A stretch of 25,843 nucleotides of DNA, from assembly GCA_039181495.1 (NCBI GenBank), contig JBCDCP010000030.1, positions 1-25,843 of the forward strand, given 5' to 3'. This DNA is from JBCDCP01 sp039181495. GTDB lineage: Bacteria; Pseudomonadota; Alphaproteobacteria; Rhizobiales; Tepidamorphaceae. Below the pieces are notes generated by a model. It was given only the letters and a program-made list of their open reading frames with translations. It searched no databases and was not told where the DNA came from. Each line of letters opens with the position of its first letter. The first letter of the stretch is position 1. The translations under genes and the position numbers were made by a program. Positions 1 to 6,372 of this stretch are shown in pieces.

Positions 1-156
1 CCTAAAATTCCCGATTCAGCAGATTTTTTGGTTAATTTTACTTGTTTTGGGCCGTTCTCGCCCGCCAATCGGCCGGTTGTGCCAGTTTGTCGCGGGCCGG
101 GCAGAGTCGAACGGTCGTTTGGGCGACAATTTCGCTGATCTTCACGCCGGTTTTTC

Positions 157-185
157 TTGAAATGCCTGACGTATCCGACCATATT
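157..185 (+). promoter_or_regulatory. Predicted sigma70-type promoter of the Bax-inhibitor gene
   Basis: A TTGAAA box at 157-162 (5 of 6 to consensus) is followed after exactly 17 bases by CATATT at 180-185 (4 of 6). The implied start near 192 leaves a leader of about 25 bases before the ATG at 218, which has a GGAGAG Shine-Dalgarno. Seen in sequence; promoter activity is inferred. Bases 1-156 hold no gene that I can support. Confidence 0.5.
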
Positions 186-217
186 CCATTCATAGGAGAT
201 TTACGGAGAGAGAATCT

Positions 218-964
218 ATGTCCGACCTGAACAGAAATCCTGCGCAGTTCGGTGCCCGGGCCGGCACGCAAGCAGGCGCAGTCATCGACGAGGGCCTGCG
301 CAGCTTCATGCTGCGGGTCTACAACTACATGGCCATCGGCCTTGCCGTAACCGGTGTTGCCGCGCTCGGTGCAGTGAACCTTGCCTTCCAGGATGGTCAG
401 CTGACGAGTTTCGGCCAGGCGATCTACATCAGCCCGCTGAAATGGGTCGTGATGCTGGCGCCACTTGGCTTTGTGTTCTTCCTGTCCGCGCGGCTACACA
501 CGATGAGCGTGACGGGGGCGCAGATCGCGTTCTGGTCCTTCGCAGGCCTTATGGGTCTGTCGCTGTCGTCGATCTTCCTGGTTTTCACCGGGGAGAGCAT
601 CGTGCGGGTGTTCTTCCTGTCCGCCGCCATGTTCGGCGCGCTGAGCTTGTGGGGTTACACCACCAAGAAGGACATTAGCGGTTGGGGCTCGTTCCTGTTC
701 ATGGGCCTGATCGGGATCATCCTCGCCAGCATTGTGAACATCTTCATCGGCTCGACGGCGATCCAGTTTGCTGTGTCGGTAATCGGCGTCCTCGTGTTCG
801 CTGGCCTCACCGCCTACGACACTCAGCAGATCAAGGAGATGTACTACGTCGGCGATGATGGCACGGTGATGGGCCAGAAGGCGATTTCGGGCGCACTGCG
901 TCTGTATCTCGACTTCATCAACCTGTTCATCATGCTGTTGCAGTTGTTCGGTAACCGCGAGTGA
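218..964 (+). CDS. Bax inhibitor-1/YccA family membrane protein
   Basis: A 248-residue integral inner-membrane protein with about seven hydrophobic segments between residues 30 and 245 and a short hydrophilic N-terminus. The layout, the long C-terminal half of membrane spans and the polar stretch before the last span (AYDTQQIKEMYY near residue 200) fit the Bax inhibitor-1/YbhL/YccA (UPF0005) family. Family members are linked to membrane protein quality control and, in some cases, calcium leak, but the role in this organism is not shown. The ATG at 218 has a GGAGAG ribosome site about 7 bases upstream and a promoter-like pair at 157-185. An intrinsic terminator 30 bases after the stop makes it a single-gene unit. 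Confidence 0.9.
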   Translation: MSDLNRNPAQFGARAGTQAGAVIDEGLRSFMLRVYNYMAIGLAVTGVAALGAVNLAFQDGQLTSFGQAIYISPLKWVVMLAPLGFVFFLSARLHTMSVTGAQIAFWSFAGLMGLSLSSIFLVFTGESIVRVFFLSAAMFGALSLWGYTTKKDISGWGSFLFMGLIGIILASIVNIFIGSTAIQFAVSVIGVLVFAGLTAYDTQQIKEMYYVGDDGTVMGQKAISGALRLYLDFINLFIMLLQLFGNRE

Positions 965-994
965 CCGCTTAGCCGCAACGAACGACATTCTGTG

Positions 995-1026
995 AACCCC
1001 GGTCCCCGCGACCGGGGTTTCTTTTT
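995..1026 (+). terminator. Intrinsic terminator after the Bax-inhibitor gene
   Basis: A perfect 9-bp stem (995-1003 AACCCCGGT with 1011-1019 ACCGGGGTT) with a 7-base loop is followed directly by a T-rich run TCTTTTT. This is a textbook rho-independent terminator 30 bases past the stop codon. Confidence 0.9.
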
Positions 1027-1077
1027 GTGCGAACAAGGGGGGATGCTCGAACTGCCGGCGTCCAGGAGACCGCGGCC

Positions 1078-1515
1078 ATGCCGATGCCAATGGAGTACTG
1101 GACAGCCTCAAAGGACTTCGAAGCGTTCTTGGACGATGTGCGCGCATCCTGCATGCTGACGTCGCATCATCAGGCCTACCATACGCTGCGCGCCGTTCTG
1201 CATGTCTTCCGTGCGCATCTTGATGTGCAAGACGCGCTGAGCTTTGCCGCTATCCTGCCACCGGTGGTTCGCGCGATCTTCGTTGAGGATTGGTCGACAT
1301 CGTCGCCATTGCCGTTTCCCGACCGGGAAACGCTGGTGTCCGAGGTCAAAGCGATCCGGCGGGATCACAATCTGGCGCCAGACACGGCAATCGAAGATGT
1401 CGCGGGAGCATTGCGCCGGTCGATGGACTGTGCCGTCCTCGATCGTGCCCTGTCAGGCTTGCCCGACGGTGCTGCAGCCTATTGGGCTGTAGGCTCATCC
1501 GCACGTAAGACCTGA
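1078..1515 (+). CDS. DUF2267 domain protein
   Basis: The 145-residue product matches the DUF2267 pattern: an N-terminal FxxFLDDVR segment, HQAYHTLRAVLHVFRAHL around residues 33-50, DALSFAAILPPVVRAIFVEDW around 54-74, and a C-terminal segment that resembles the start of a second repeat. The function of the family is not established. I chose the ATG at 1078 because AGGAG lies 9 bases upstream (1064-1068); an in-frame start 51 bases upstream at 1027 has no comparable site and would lie just behind the terminator. The first residues (M-P-M-P-M) offer three closely spaced starts. It converges on the DUF2794 gene with a 25-base gap. Confidence 0.85.
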   Translation: MPMPMEYWTASKDFEAFLDDVRASCMLTSHHQAYHTLRAVLHVFRAHLDVQDALSFAAILPPVVRAIFVEDWSTSSPLPFPDRETLVSEVKAIRRDHNLAPDTAIEDVAGALRRSMDCAVLDRALSGLPDGAAAYWAVGSSARKT

Positions 1516-1540
1516 ACAACCCGGCACGTTGCGTTACCGA

Positions 1541-1981
1541 CTAGCCGGCAACCAGCCGCAAACGCTTGTCGAGAACCCGCAAGACCGACTTCAGGTCATG
1601 CCCACGCTTGAGAATGAGGCCGGTGGCGGCGATGACGCTATAGGCGCCTTGGCGGCGGGCCAGTTTGGGCTGTTTGACCACGCGATAAAGCGGCATCTCG
1701 CTGGCACGCCGGAAGATCGAGAAAACGGCCTGATCCTTGAGGTGGTCGATGGCGTAGTCGCGCCACTCACCTGTCGCGACCCGGCGCCCATAGACATTGA
1801 GGATCTCGGTCAGTTCCCGACGGTCAAACGAGACCTGGGGCGGCGGGGGGGTGTGTCCTTGTGTCCTGGACGTATGGGGGAGGCCCGAAGCATTCTGCGC
1901 GGACGATTGGTTTTTGGACGGATGCGGCTTCAGAACAGCCAACGGCCCGTCCACGAGCCCTATTGCTTCGGTATCGTCCAT
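1541..1981 (-). CDS. DUF2794 domain protein
   Basis: The conserved DUF2794 block fills the C-terminal two thirds: FDRRELTEILNVYG, then GEWRDYAIDHLKD, FSIFRRASEMPLYR and a final GAYSVIAATGLILKRGHDL. The family is known to me only from Alphaproteobacteria and has no assigned function. The start at 1981 gives 146 residues and is preferred because GGAAAGGGAGG lies immediately upstream with about 4 bases of spacing. An in-frame ATG at 2041 would add 20 residues but leave the strong site inside the gene. The N-terminal third is Pro/Ser-rich and probably disordered. The stop codon is TAG, which matters for judging the amber codon in ffh. Confidence 0.88.
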   Translation of the reverse strand: MDDTEAIGLVDGPLAVLKPHPSKNQSSAQNASGLPHTSRTQGHTPPPPQVSFDRRELTEILNVYGRRVATGEWRDYAIDHLKDQAVFSIFRRASEMPLYRVVKQPKLARRQGAYSVIAATGLILKRGHDLKSVLRVLDKRLRLVAG

Positions 1982-2394
1982 TCGGCCTCCCTTTCCTATC
2001 CTGATCCGGAATTCGCCCAGTTTCATGCAGTCTGACGCCATGTTTGCGCCTCTGGCAAGCCCTCACGCGTTCAGTGCCTGCTGGTCGCGTGCTACCCGGC
2101 AAGTGAGTCGGAATCTCAATCCGGCTGGTGCATGAGCCGTTTCCGGACCGATTTGTCACGCAACTGTCGCGAGAAATCACGGAATTGCCCCAAACGTGCC
2201 CCGGATCGGACATGGTGAATGGCTAGTTAACTTTTGTTGCCTCAAGGCCCGGTCCGTGTCTTCCACGGTACCTCGCAAGCCCCCCAGCCCCACCGGGGAG
2301 GAATTGCGGACCGGGCCAATTTTATCGCGGCGACGTTCCCCACATCCCCTGAAACTGGCGCCGGCGCGGCTATGCCCCGCCATGCGATTGCGGT
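1982..2394. other. 413-bp gap without a credible gene
   Basis: Short open frames here on both strands show no family resemblance and no good ribosome site. The gap holds the leader of the DUF2794 gene on the minus strand and the structured element at 2246-2317. Nothing else was recognised. Confidence 0.6.
2246..2317. other. Structured element closed by an 11-bp perfect stem
   Basis: The arms GGCCCGGTCCG (2246-2256) and CGGACCGGGCC (2307-2317) are perfectly complementary across 50 bases. Inside lie a second hairpin (CCGTG-TCTTC-CACGG, overlapping the 5' arm) and a CCCC/GGGG mini-stem, so the 5' arm has two competing partners. AATTTTAT follows on the plus side. It lies 78 bases past the NUDIX stop, so it may terminate the ccm transcript; it could also be a leader element of DUF2794 or a small RNA. 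It lacks the signature of 4.5S RNA. Confidence 0.4.
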
Positions 2395-2943
2395 TTAGGC
2401 ACTCAGGTTTCCGGTTTCGCCCGCAGGATTGACAAAGGGTGGTTGCGCCTCGCCGAGATGAACCTGCCGTTCATGCTCAAGCACCCAGCGCACGGACGGA
2501 AAGGCGAGATCGTTCCACGGGATCTCGTCCCAGCCAAAAAGGCCAACCTCCAGGCTCTCCTCGCCTGCAGCGATCTGTGGGCTTGCCAGAGACGCGCGGT
2601 AGAAGAGCTGAACCTGGCTTAGCCTGGCGATGGTGTAGACGGCCAGCAGCCCGTGAAACCGGATCGACGCACAGGCCTCTTCATGGGCCTCCCGTGCCGC
2701 GCCGTCCTCCGGGCTTTCGTGCTTCTCGAGATACCCCGCCGGAATGGTCCAGAAGCCGTGGCGCGGCTCAATCGCCCGCCGGCAGAGCAACACCTTGTCG
2801 CCTTCGCGGACCACTGAACCCACCACAATCCGCGGGTTCTCGTAGTTCACAAAGCCGCAATGGCTGCAGACCTTGCGGCTGTGCGTGTCGCCATCCGGGG
2901 TGACCGTGTTGAAGTCAGGATCGATAAGTTTGACGCGGCTCAT
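2395..2943 (-). CDS. NUDIX hydrolase with N-terminal CxxC
   Basis: A 182-residue protein with a Nudix box at about residues 70-92: Gly70, GluxxxxxxxArgGlu-type spacing and the E-E pair in REAHEEA, which bind the metal for diphosphate cleavage. A CSHCG motif at residues 26-30 resembles half of the zinc ribbon of NADH-pyrophosphatase/ADP-ribose hydrolase-like Nudix proteins; no second Cys pair is visible. The expected substrate is a nucleoside diphosphate derivative, but the exact one cannot be read from sequence. It starts 9 bases after the ccmG stop on the same strand and is probably the last gene of that transcript. No strong ribosome site precedes the ATG, which fits translational coupling. 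Confidence 0.88.
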   Translation of the reverse strand: MSRVKLIDPDFNTVTPDGDTHSRKVCSHCGFVNYENPRIVVGSVVREGDKVLLCRRAIEPRHGFWTIPAGYLEKHESPEDGAAREAHEEACASIRFHGLLAVYTIARLSQVQLFYRASLASPQIAAGEESLEVGLFGWDEIPWNDLAFPSVRWVLEHERQVHLGEAQPPFVNPAGETGNLSA

Positions 2944-2952
2944 GGATCAAGA

Positions 2953-3552
2953 TCACGACCCCACAGCCGGTGTCGCTGGCTCGGTTGCCCTGGCCTCGAG
3001 CGCTTTCTCAATCTCCGGCAGCATGACCTCGTCCATGATCGTCTGATTGATTGGTCCGATATACTTGAACACGATCCGACCCTGGCCATCGACGATGAAC
3101 GTTTCCGGCACGCCGTAGACGCCCCAATCGATGCCGATGCGGCCCCGGCTGTCTACGCCGACGGCGTCGAACGGATTGCCGAACCGGCCCAGAAAACGGC
3201 GGGCATTGTCCGGCTGGTCCTTGTAGTTGAGACCGAACATACGAAGCCGCGGATCCTGTGACAGGGCGTCGATGTAGGGGTGTTCATCGCGGCAGGGGAT
3301 GCACCACGAGGCCCAGACATTGACCAGCGTCAGTTCGCCAGTCTTCAGGGATGCCGTGTCGAAGCCGGGGACCGGGCCGTTTGCACTGTTCAGGCCAGGC
3401 AAAGCTGCCAGAGTGAATTCGGGCACTGGTTTGTTCTGCAGTGCACTTGGGATCTTCGAGGGATCGCCGGCGTACAACCGCACGAAAAGCAGGCTCGTCA
3501 GTGCAACGAAAAGTACAACGGGAGTGAGAATGAGAATACGGGTCAGGCTCAT
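2953..3552 (-). CDS. ccmG: Cytochrome c biogenesis thiol:disulfide oxidoreductase CcmG/DsbE
   Basis: A 199-residue membrane-anchored periplasmic thioredoxin. Residues 5-26 form the N-terminal anchor, followed by the family's PEFTLAALPGL region. The active site WCIPC has its cysteines at 84 and 87, and the cis-Pro motif GVPETFIVD lies near residue 148. CcmG keeps apocytochrome c cysteines reduced for haem attachment. Its ATG overlaps the ccmD stop by 4 bases (ATGA), showing tight coupling, and the length is normal for the family. Confidence 0.95.
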   Translation of the reverse strand: MSLTRILILTPVVLFVALTSLLFVRLYAGDPSKIPSALQNKPVPEFTLAALPGLNSANGPVPGFDTASLKTGELTLVNVWASWCIPCRDEHPYIDALSQDPRLRMFGLNYKDQPDNARRFLGRFGNPFDAVGVDSRGRIGIDWGVYGVPETFIVDGQGRIVFKYIGPINQTIMDEVMLPEIEKALEARATEPATPAVGS

Positions 3553-3761
3553 GGCGTCGGCGCGCCTCCATCTGTGCCCCCGTCATTTTCCCCATCGGCA
3601 GAGCGGCGTCGAAAGCCGGCTGCCTCCAGTGCGGCCAGATCCCGGCGAACCTTCCTGCCATCGATCAGCACCCAGGCAAGCAGGGCGCCGATGATCAGCA
3701 CAGCGGCAAGCCAGGACCCAAGAATGAACCCACCATGCTCGCCTGTGAAACTTTCGATCAT
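3549..3761 (-). CDS. ccmD: Haem exporter protein CcmD
   Basis: A 70-residue protein with a single membrane span (about residues 12-33, FILGSWLAAVLIIGALLAWV), followed by the basic segment DGRKVRRDLAALEAAG typical of CcmD and a polar Gly-rich tail. CcmD stabilises CcmE with CcmC and helps release holo-CcmE from the CcmABCD complex. It lies 8 bases after ccmC and overlaps ccmG by 4 bases. The position between ccmC and ccmG supports the call more than the weakly conserved sequence does. Confidence 0.9.
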   Translation of the reverse strand: MIESFTGEHGGFILGSWLAAVLIIGALLAWVLIDGRKVRRDLAALEAAGFRRRSADGENDGGTDGGAPTP

Positions 3762-3769
3762 GGTGGGCC

Positions 3770-4543
3770 TCAGGCCTTGCCGGCTTCCGCGGCGAGTTGG
3801 CCTGCGGGCTGCCGACTGACGTTGCGAGCGGCCTGGATCTGCAATGCCCGTACGCGGCGGCGGATAACCTCATTGCGCATCGCCATCATGTGCAAGGTCA
3901 GAAACAAGAGACTGAAGCCGATCGCCGTAACGACCAGCGGCCACAGGATCGAAGAATGGATGGTCGGGCCGTCAAAACGGAACACGCTCGCTGGTTGATG
4001 CAGCGTGTTCCACCAGTCGACCGAGAACTTGATAATCGGAACATTGATGAAGCCGACCAGCGCTAGGATTGCACCGGCCTTGGCACCCTTCGCGGGATCG
4101 TCAAAGGCGCGCTGCAGGGCCATCAGCCCGAGATACATCAGCAAAAGGATCAGGACGGAGGTCAGGCGCGCGTCCCAGACCCACCATGTGCCCCACATCG
4201 GTTTGCCCCAGAGCGAGCCGGTAATCAGCGCGATTGCGGTAAAACCAGCGCCGAGTGGGGCGGCTGCGCGCGCCGAAACATCAGCGAGCGGGTGCCGCCA
4301 GACCAGCGTGCCGAGCGCCGAGAGCGCGATGATGGTGTATGCGAACATGGCGAGCCAGGCCGCAGGGACATGGACGAACATGATGCGGACGGTCTCGCCC
4401 TGCTGATAGTCCGCCGGCGCCATGTAGAACGCCTTGTAAAGGCCGAACCCAAGCGTCAGCATGGTCAGACCGACAAGCCACGGCAGGATGCGGCCCGAAA
4501 GCGACATGAAGCGTGTGGGATTGGCGTAGTCAATCAGCGGCAT
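3770..4543 (-). CDS. ccmC: Haem ABC transporter membrane protein CcmC
   Basis: A 257-residue protein with about six membrane spans and the haem-handling signature of the family, WGKPMWGTWWVWD (the WWD domain), near residues 130-145. A conserved periplasmic His in HVPAAWLAM lies near residue 58 and a second near residue 190. CcmC presents haem to the chaperone CcmE. The ATG at 4543 has GGAG 5 bases upstream. A 211-base gap separates it from ccmB, where most relatives have nearly contiguous genes, and that gap holds a possible promoter. Confidence 0.95.
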   Translation of the reverse strand: MPLIDYANPTRFMSLSGRILPWLVGLTMLTLGFGLYKAFYMAPADYQQGETVRIMFVHVPAAWLAMFAYTIIALSALGTLVWRHPLADVSARAAAPLGAGFTAIALITGSLWGKPMWGTWWVWDARLTSVLILLLMYLGLMALQRAFDDPAKGAKAGAILALVGFINVPIIKFSVDWWNTLHQPASVFRFDGPTIHSSILWPLVVTAIGFSLLFLTLHMMAMRNEVIRRRVRALQIQAARNVSRQPAGQLAAEAGKA

Positions 4544-4754
4544 CGGAACTCCAAGTGGTCCCCCATGTCGTCAACCGGCTCGCATCTTAGCGGCGGTTGC
4601 GGCGGCATTGGGATAAATTCCTCTTTAGAGCAAATTTAAGTGCTGGGCCATCCGCGTCAAAGGGGCAATGATCTGTATCAGTGCGGCGAGTTAACGCGCG
4701 ATCCGATCGCGGGATATAGTGGTTCAAGACTACTTGCTCTGGGATAGGGCTCCA
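4544..4754 (-). promoter_or_regulatory. ccmB-ccmC gap with a predicted promoter for ccmCDG
   Basis: On the minus strand TTGACG (4655-4660) and TAAATT (4633-4638, 4 of 6 to consensus) are 16 bases apart, which would start transcription near 4626, about 80 bases before ccmC. Upstream in the same gap is a 15-base odd palindrome CGCGATC-C-GATCGCG (4697-4711) that could be an operator or a weak hairpin after ccmB. The sequence elements are seen; their function is inferred. Confidence 0.38.
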
Positions 4755-5429
4755 TCAATCCCGCGCAAACCTCAGCGCGGCTGCCGCTGCGAAGGGGCAG
4801 AGCGCGATCGCGCCCAGGGATAGCGCGCACAGGATCATGAAGGGTGGGCCGAAGCTCAATGGCCCGGAGATTACCGCGCCGGTGGCGCTGATGCCGAAGA
4901 TCAGGCTCGGCACGGTCAGCGGTACCACCAGGATCGGGGTCAGCAGGCCGCCTCGGCGCAGCGAGACGGTCAGTGCAGCGCCAATTGCGCCGATAAAGGT
5001 AAGCGCGGGCGTTCCCGCAATCAGTGTCACTGGGACCGCCCAGAGTGCGTTTGGCGGGATATTGAGCATCAGCCCGAACAAGGGTGCGGCAAGCGCAAGC
5101 GGCAGGCCGGTAGTGGTCCAGTGGGCCAAGGCCTTGATGGCGACAGCGCCTTCAAGGAAGAGCCGTCCACCAAGCAGCAGGTCCAACGAGCCATCTTCAT
5201 GGTCGGCCTGGAACAGCCGGTCCAACGCCAGCAAGTTGGCGAGCAGCGCGCCGATCCAGAGGATGGCCGGTCCGATGCGTCCGAGCAGATTGAGGTCGGG
5301 ACCGACGCCGAAGGGTATCACCGTGACCACGATGAGAAAGAAGACCACCGCCATCATGGCGCCGCCGCCGATGCGCAGCGACAGTGTCAGTTCGCGGCGA
5401 AACAGCGCCCAGTAGGGATTTGCGCTCAC
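4755..5429 (-). CDS. ccmB: Haem exporter membrane subunit CcmB
   Basis: A 224-residue protein with about six membrane spans that pairs with CcmA as the permease of the CcmAB ABC transporter. It opens with the family's FRRELTLSLRIGG and carries the typical LDRLFQADHEDGSLDLLL cytoplasmic segment near residues 68-85. The start is GTG at 5429 and overlaps the ccmA stop by 4 bases (GTGA), so the two are translationally coupled. The length is normal. Confidence 0.95.
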   Translation of the reverse strand: MSANPYWALFRRELTLSLRIGGGAMMAVVFFLIVVTVIPFGVGPDLNLLGRIGPAILWIGALLANLLALDRLFQADHEDGSLDLLLGGRLFLEGAVAIKALAHWTTTGLPLALAAPLFGLMLNIPPNALWAVPVTLIAGTPALTFIGAIGAALTVSLRRGGLLTPILVVPLTVPSLIFGISATGAVISGPLSFGPPFMILCALSLGAIALCPFAAAAALRFARD

Positions 5430-6127
5430 GAGGCGAGGTCCGCGATGTCGATGTCATTCTCGGCATATGACGTGAGATCGAGTGTCTCGATCTCGAAGGG
5501 CAGGTCGGCATGCGTCGCGGCAACGATGAGCCCGCCGGCACTTAGATGTGCTTCGACCATGGCAAACAGCCGCCCCTGGCCTTCGGTGTCGAGTGCGGAT
5601 GTCGGCTCATCGAGAAGCCAAATGGGCCGGGGTGCAACCAATAGACGCGCCAGGGCCAGTCTGCGCCGCTGGCCAGCCGAGAGATACCCCGCCGGGAGTG
5701 TTGCCAGCGTTCCTATGCCGACCGCGTCCAGCGCTGTTTGAGTGTCATAACCTGTGGCGGGTTCGAACTCCGGTCCGAGGGCAAGATAGCTGCCCCAGAA
5801 CCGCAGGTTTTCAGCCACGCTGAGCACTGGCTTGATTGCATCTAGATGCCCGAAATAGTGACACAGCTGCGCAAGGTCGATGTCGCCGTCTGCTCCTTCA
5901 AGCGCAAATTGTCCGTCATGCACTGGCACCAGACCGGCGATCATCCTCAAGAGCGATGATTTCCCGATGCCGTTGCGACCTCGAAGCACAAGTGCCTCGC
6001 CCGCCGCAATCGCGAACGATACGCCAGCAAAGACCAGCCTGCCGCCGCGGACACAGGAGATGTTCTGTGCGGAAAGCCCGATCTCGCTATGGCGCGAAAA
6101 TGAAAAGGTCATTGTCGGAATTGTCAT
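5426..6127 (-). CDS. ccmA: Haem exporter ATP-binding protein CcmA
   Basis: A 233-residue ABC ATPase. Walker A is GRNGIGKS at residues 50-57, the ABC signature LSAGQ at 149-153, Walker B with LLDEP at 171-175, and the switch His in ATHAD at about 206. With CcmB it powers release of holo-CcmE in cytochrome c maturation. Family members usually begin close to IGLSAQNISC, so the true start may be ATG 6127 or ATG 6112; neither has a clear ribosome site. It is the first gene of the minus-strand ccm unit and has a good promoter at 6180-6208. Confidence 0.95.
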   Translation of the reverse strand: MTIPTMTFSFSRHSEIGLSAQNISCVRGGRLVFAGVSFAIAAGEALVLRGRNGIGKSSLLRMIAGLVPVHDGQFALEGADGDIDLAQLCHYFGHLDAIKPVLSVAENLRFWGSYLALGPEFEPATGYDTQTALDAVGIGTLATLPAGYLSAGQRRRLALARLLVAPRPIWLLDEPTSALDTEGQGRLFAMVEAHLSAGGLIVAATHADLPFEIETLDLTSYAENDIDIADLAS

Positions 6128-6179
6128 CTGTGGGGTTACGAAATCGCCTCACGACCACTGGCGAAGCTTACTTGGAGTA

Positions 6180-6208
6180 ATTATAAAAAGCGTAGCTATC
6201 GCGTCCAA
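6180..6208 (-). promoter_or_regulatory. Predicted sigma70 promoter of the ccm operon
   Basis: Read on the minus strand, TTGGAC (6203-6208) is followed after 17 bases by a perfect TATAAT (6180-6185). The implied start near 6172 gives a leader of about 45 bases before ccmA. This is the strongest promoter-like match I found in the window. It lies in the ccmA-acnA divergent gap. Confidence 0.65.
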
Positions 6209-6285
6209 ATCGACATTTCGGTGCAAGAATCGGCTCTCCCAGCTCTGTTTTTGCTGCCGGTAAGAGCGCCGACCGAACCGATTTC

Positions 6286-6305
6286 GCGTCATGGCGCCAT
6301 GACGC
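6286..6305. promoter_or_regulatory. Perfect 20-bp palindrome upstream of acnA, possible operator
   Basis: The half GCGTCATGGC at 6286-6295 is followed without a spacer by its exact complement at 6296-6305. With no loop, it is better suited to binding a dimeric protein than to forming an RNA hairpin. It lies 67 bases before the likely acnA start and about 115 bases from the ccm start point, so it could act on acnA. The regulator is unknown. Confidence 0.45.
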
Positions 6306-6372
6306 AGACCCCACTTGTATGGCCTGTGCCGCGTCAGCGAAACGGCCTCATCTGACCAAGGATCATGCAGTC

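Noticed and set aside
494..1147. 217-codon antisense frame across the Bax-inhibitor gene and terminator
   Set aside because: Runs through the terminator hairpin, shows no family resemblance and is a composition shadow.
2246..2317. The structured element as 4.5S (SRP) RNA
   Set aside because: Tempting near SRP genes, but the conserved GGAA-tetraloop tip and AGCAG asymmetric loop of SRP RNA are absent on both strands.
2196..2432. 78-codon plus-strand frame over the 2.2-2.4 kb gap
   Set aside because: Crosses the structured element and the end of the NUDIX gene; no coding signs.
5761..5775. GTTCGAACTCC resembling a tRNA T-arm
   Set aside because: Lies inside ccmA coding sequence with no matching acceptor, D or anticodon arms.
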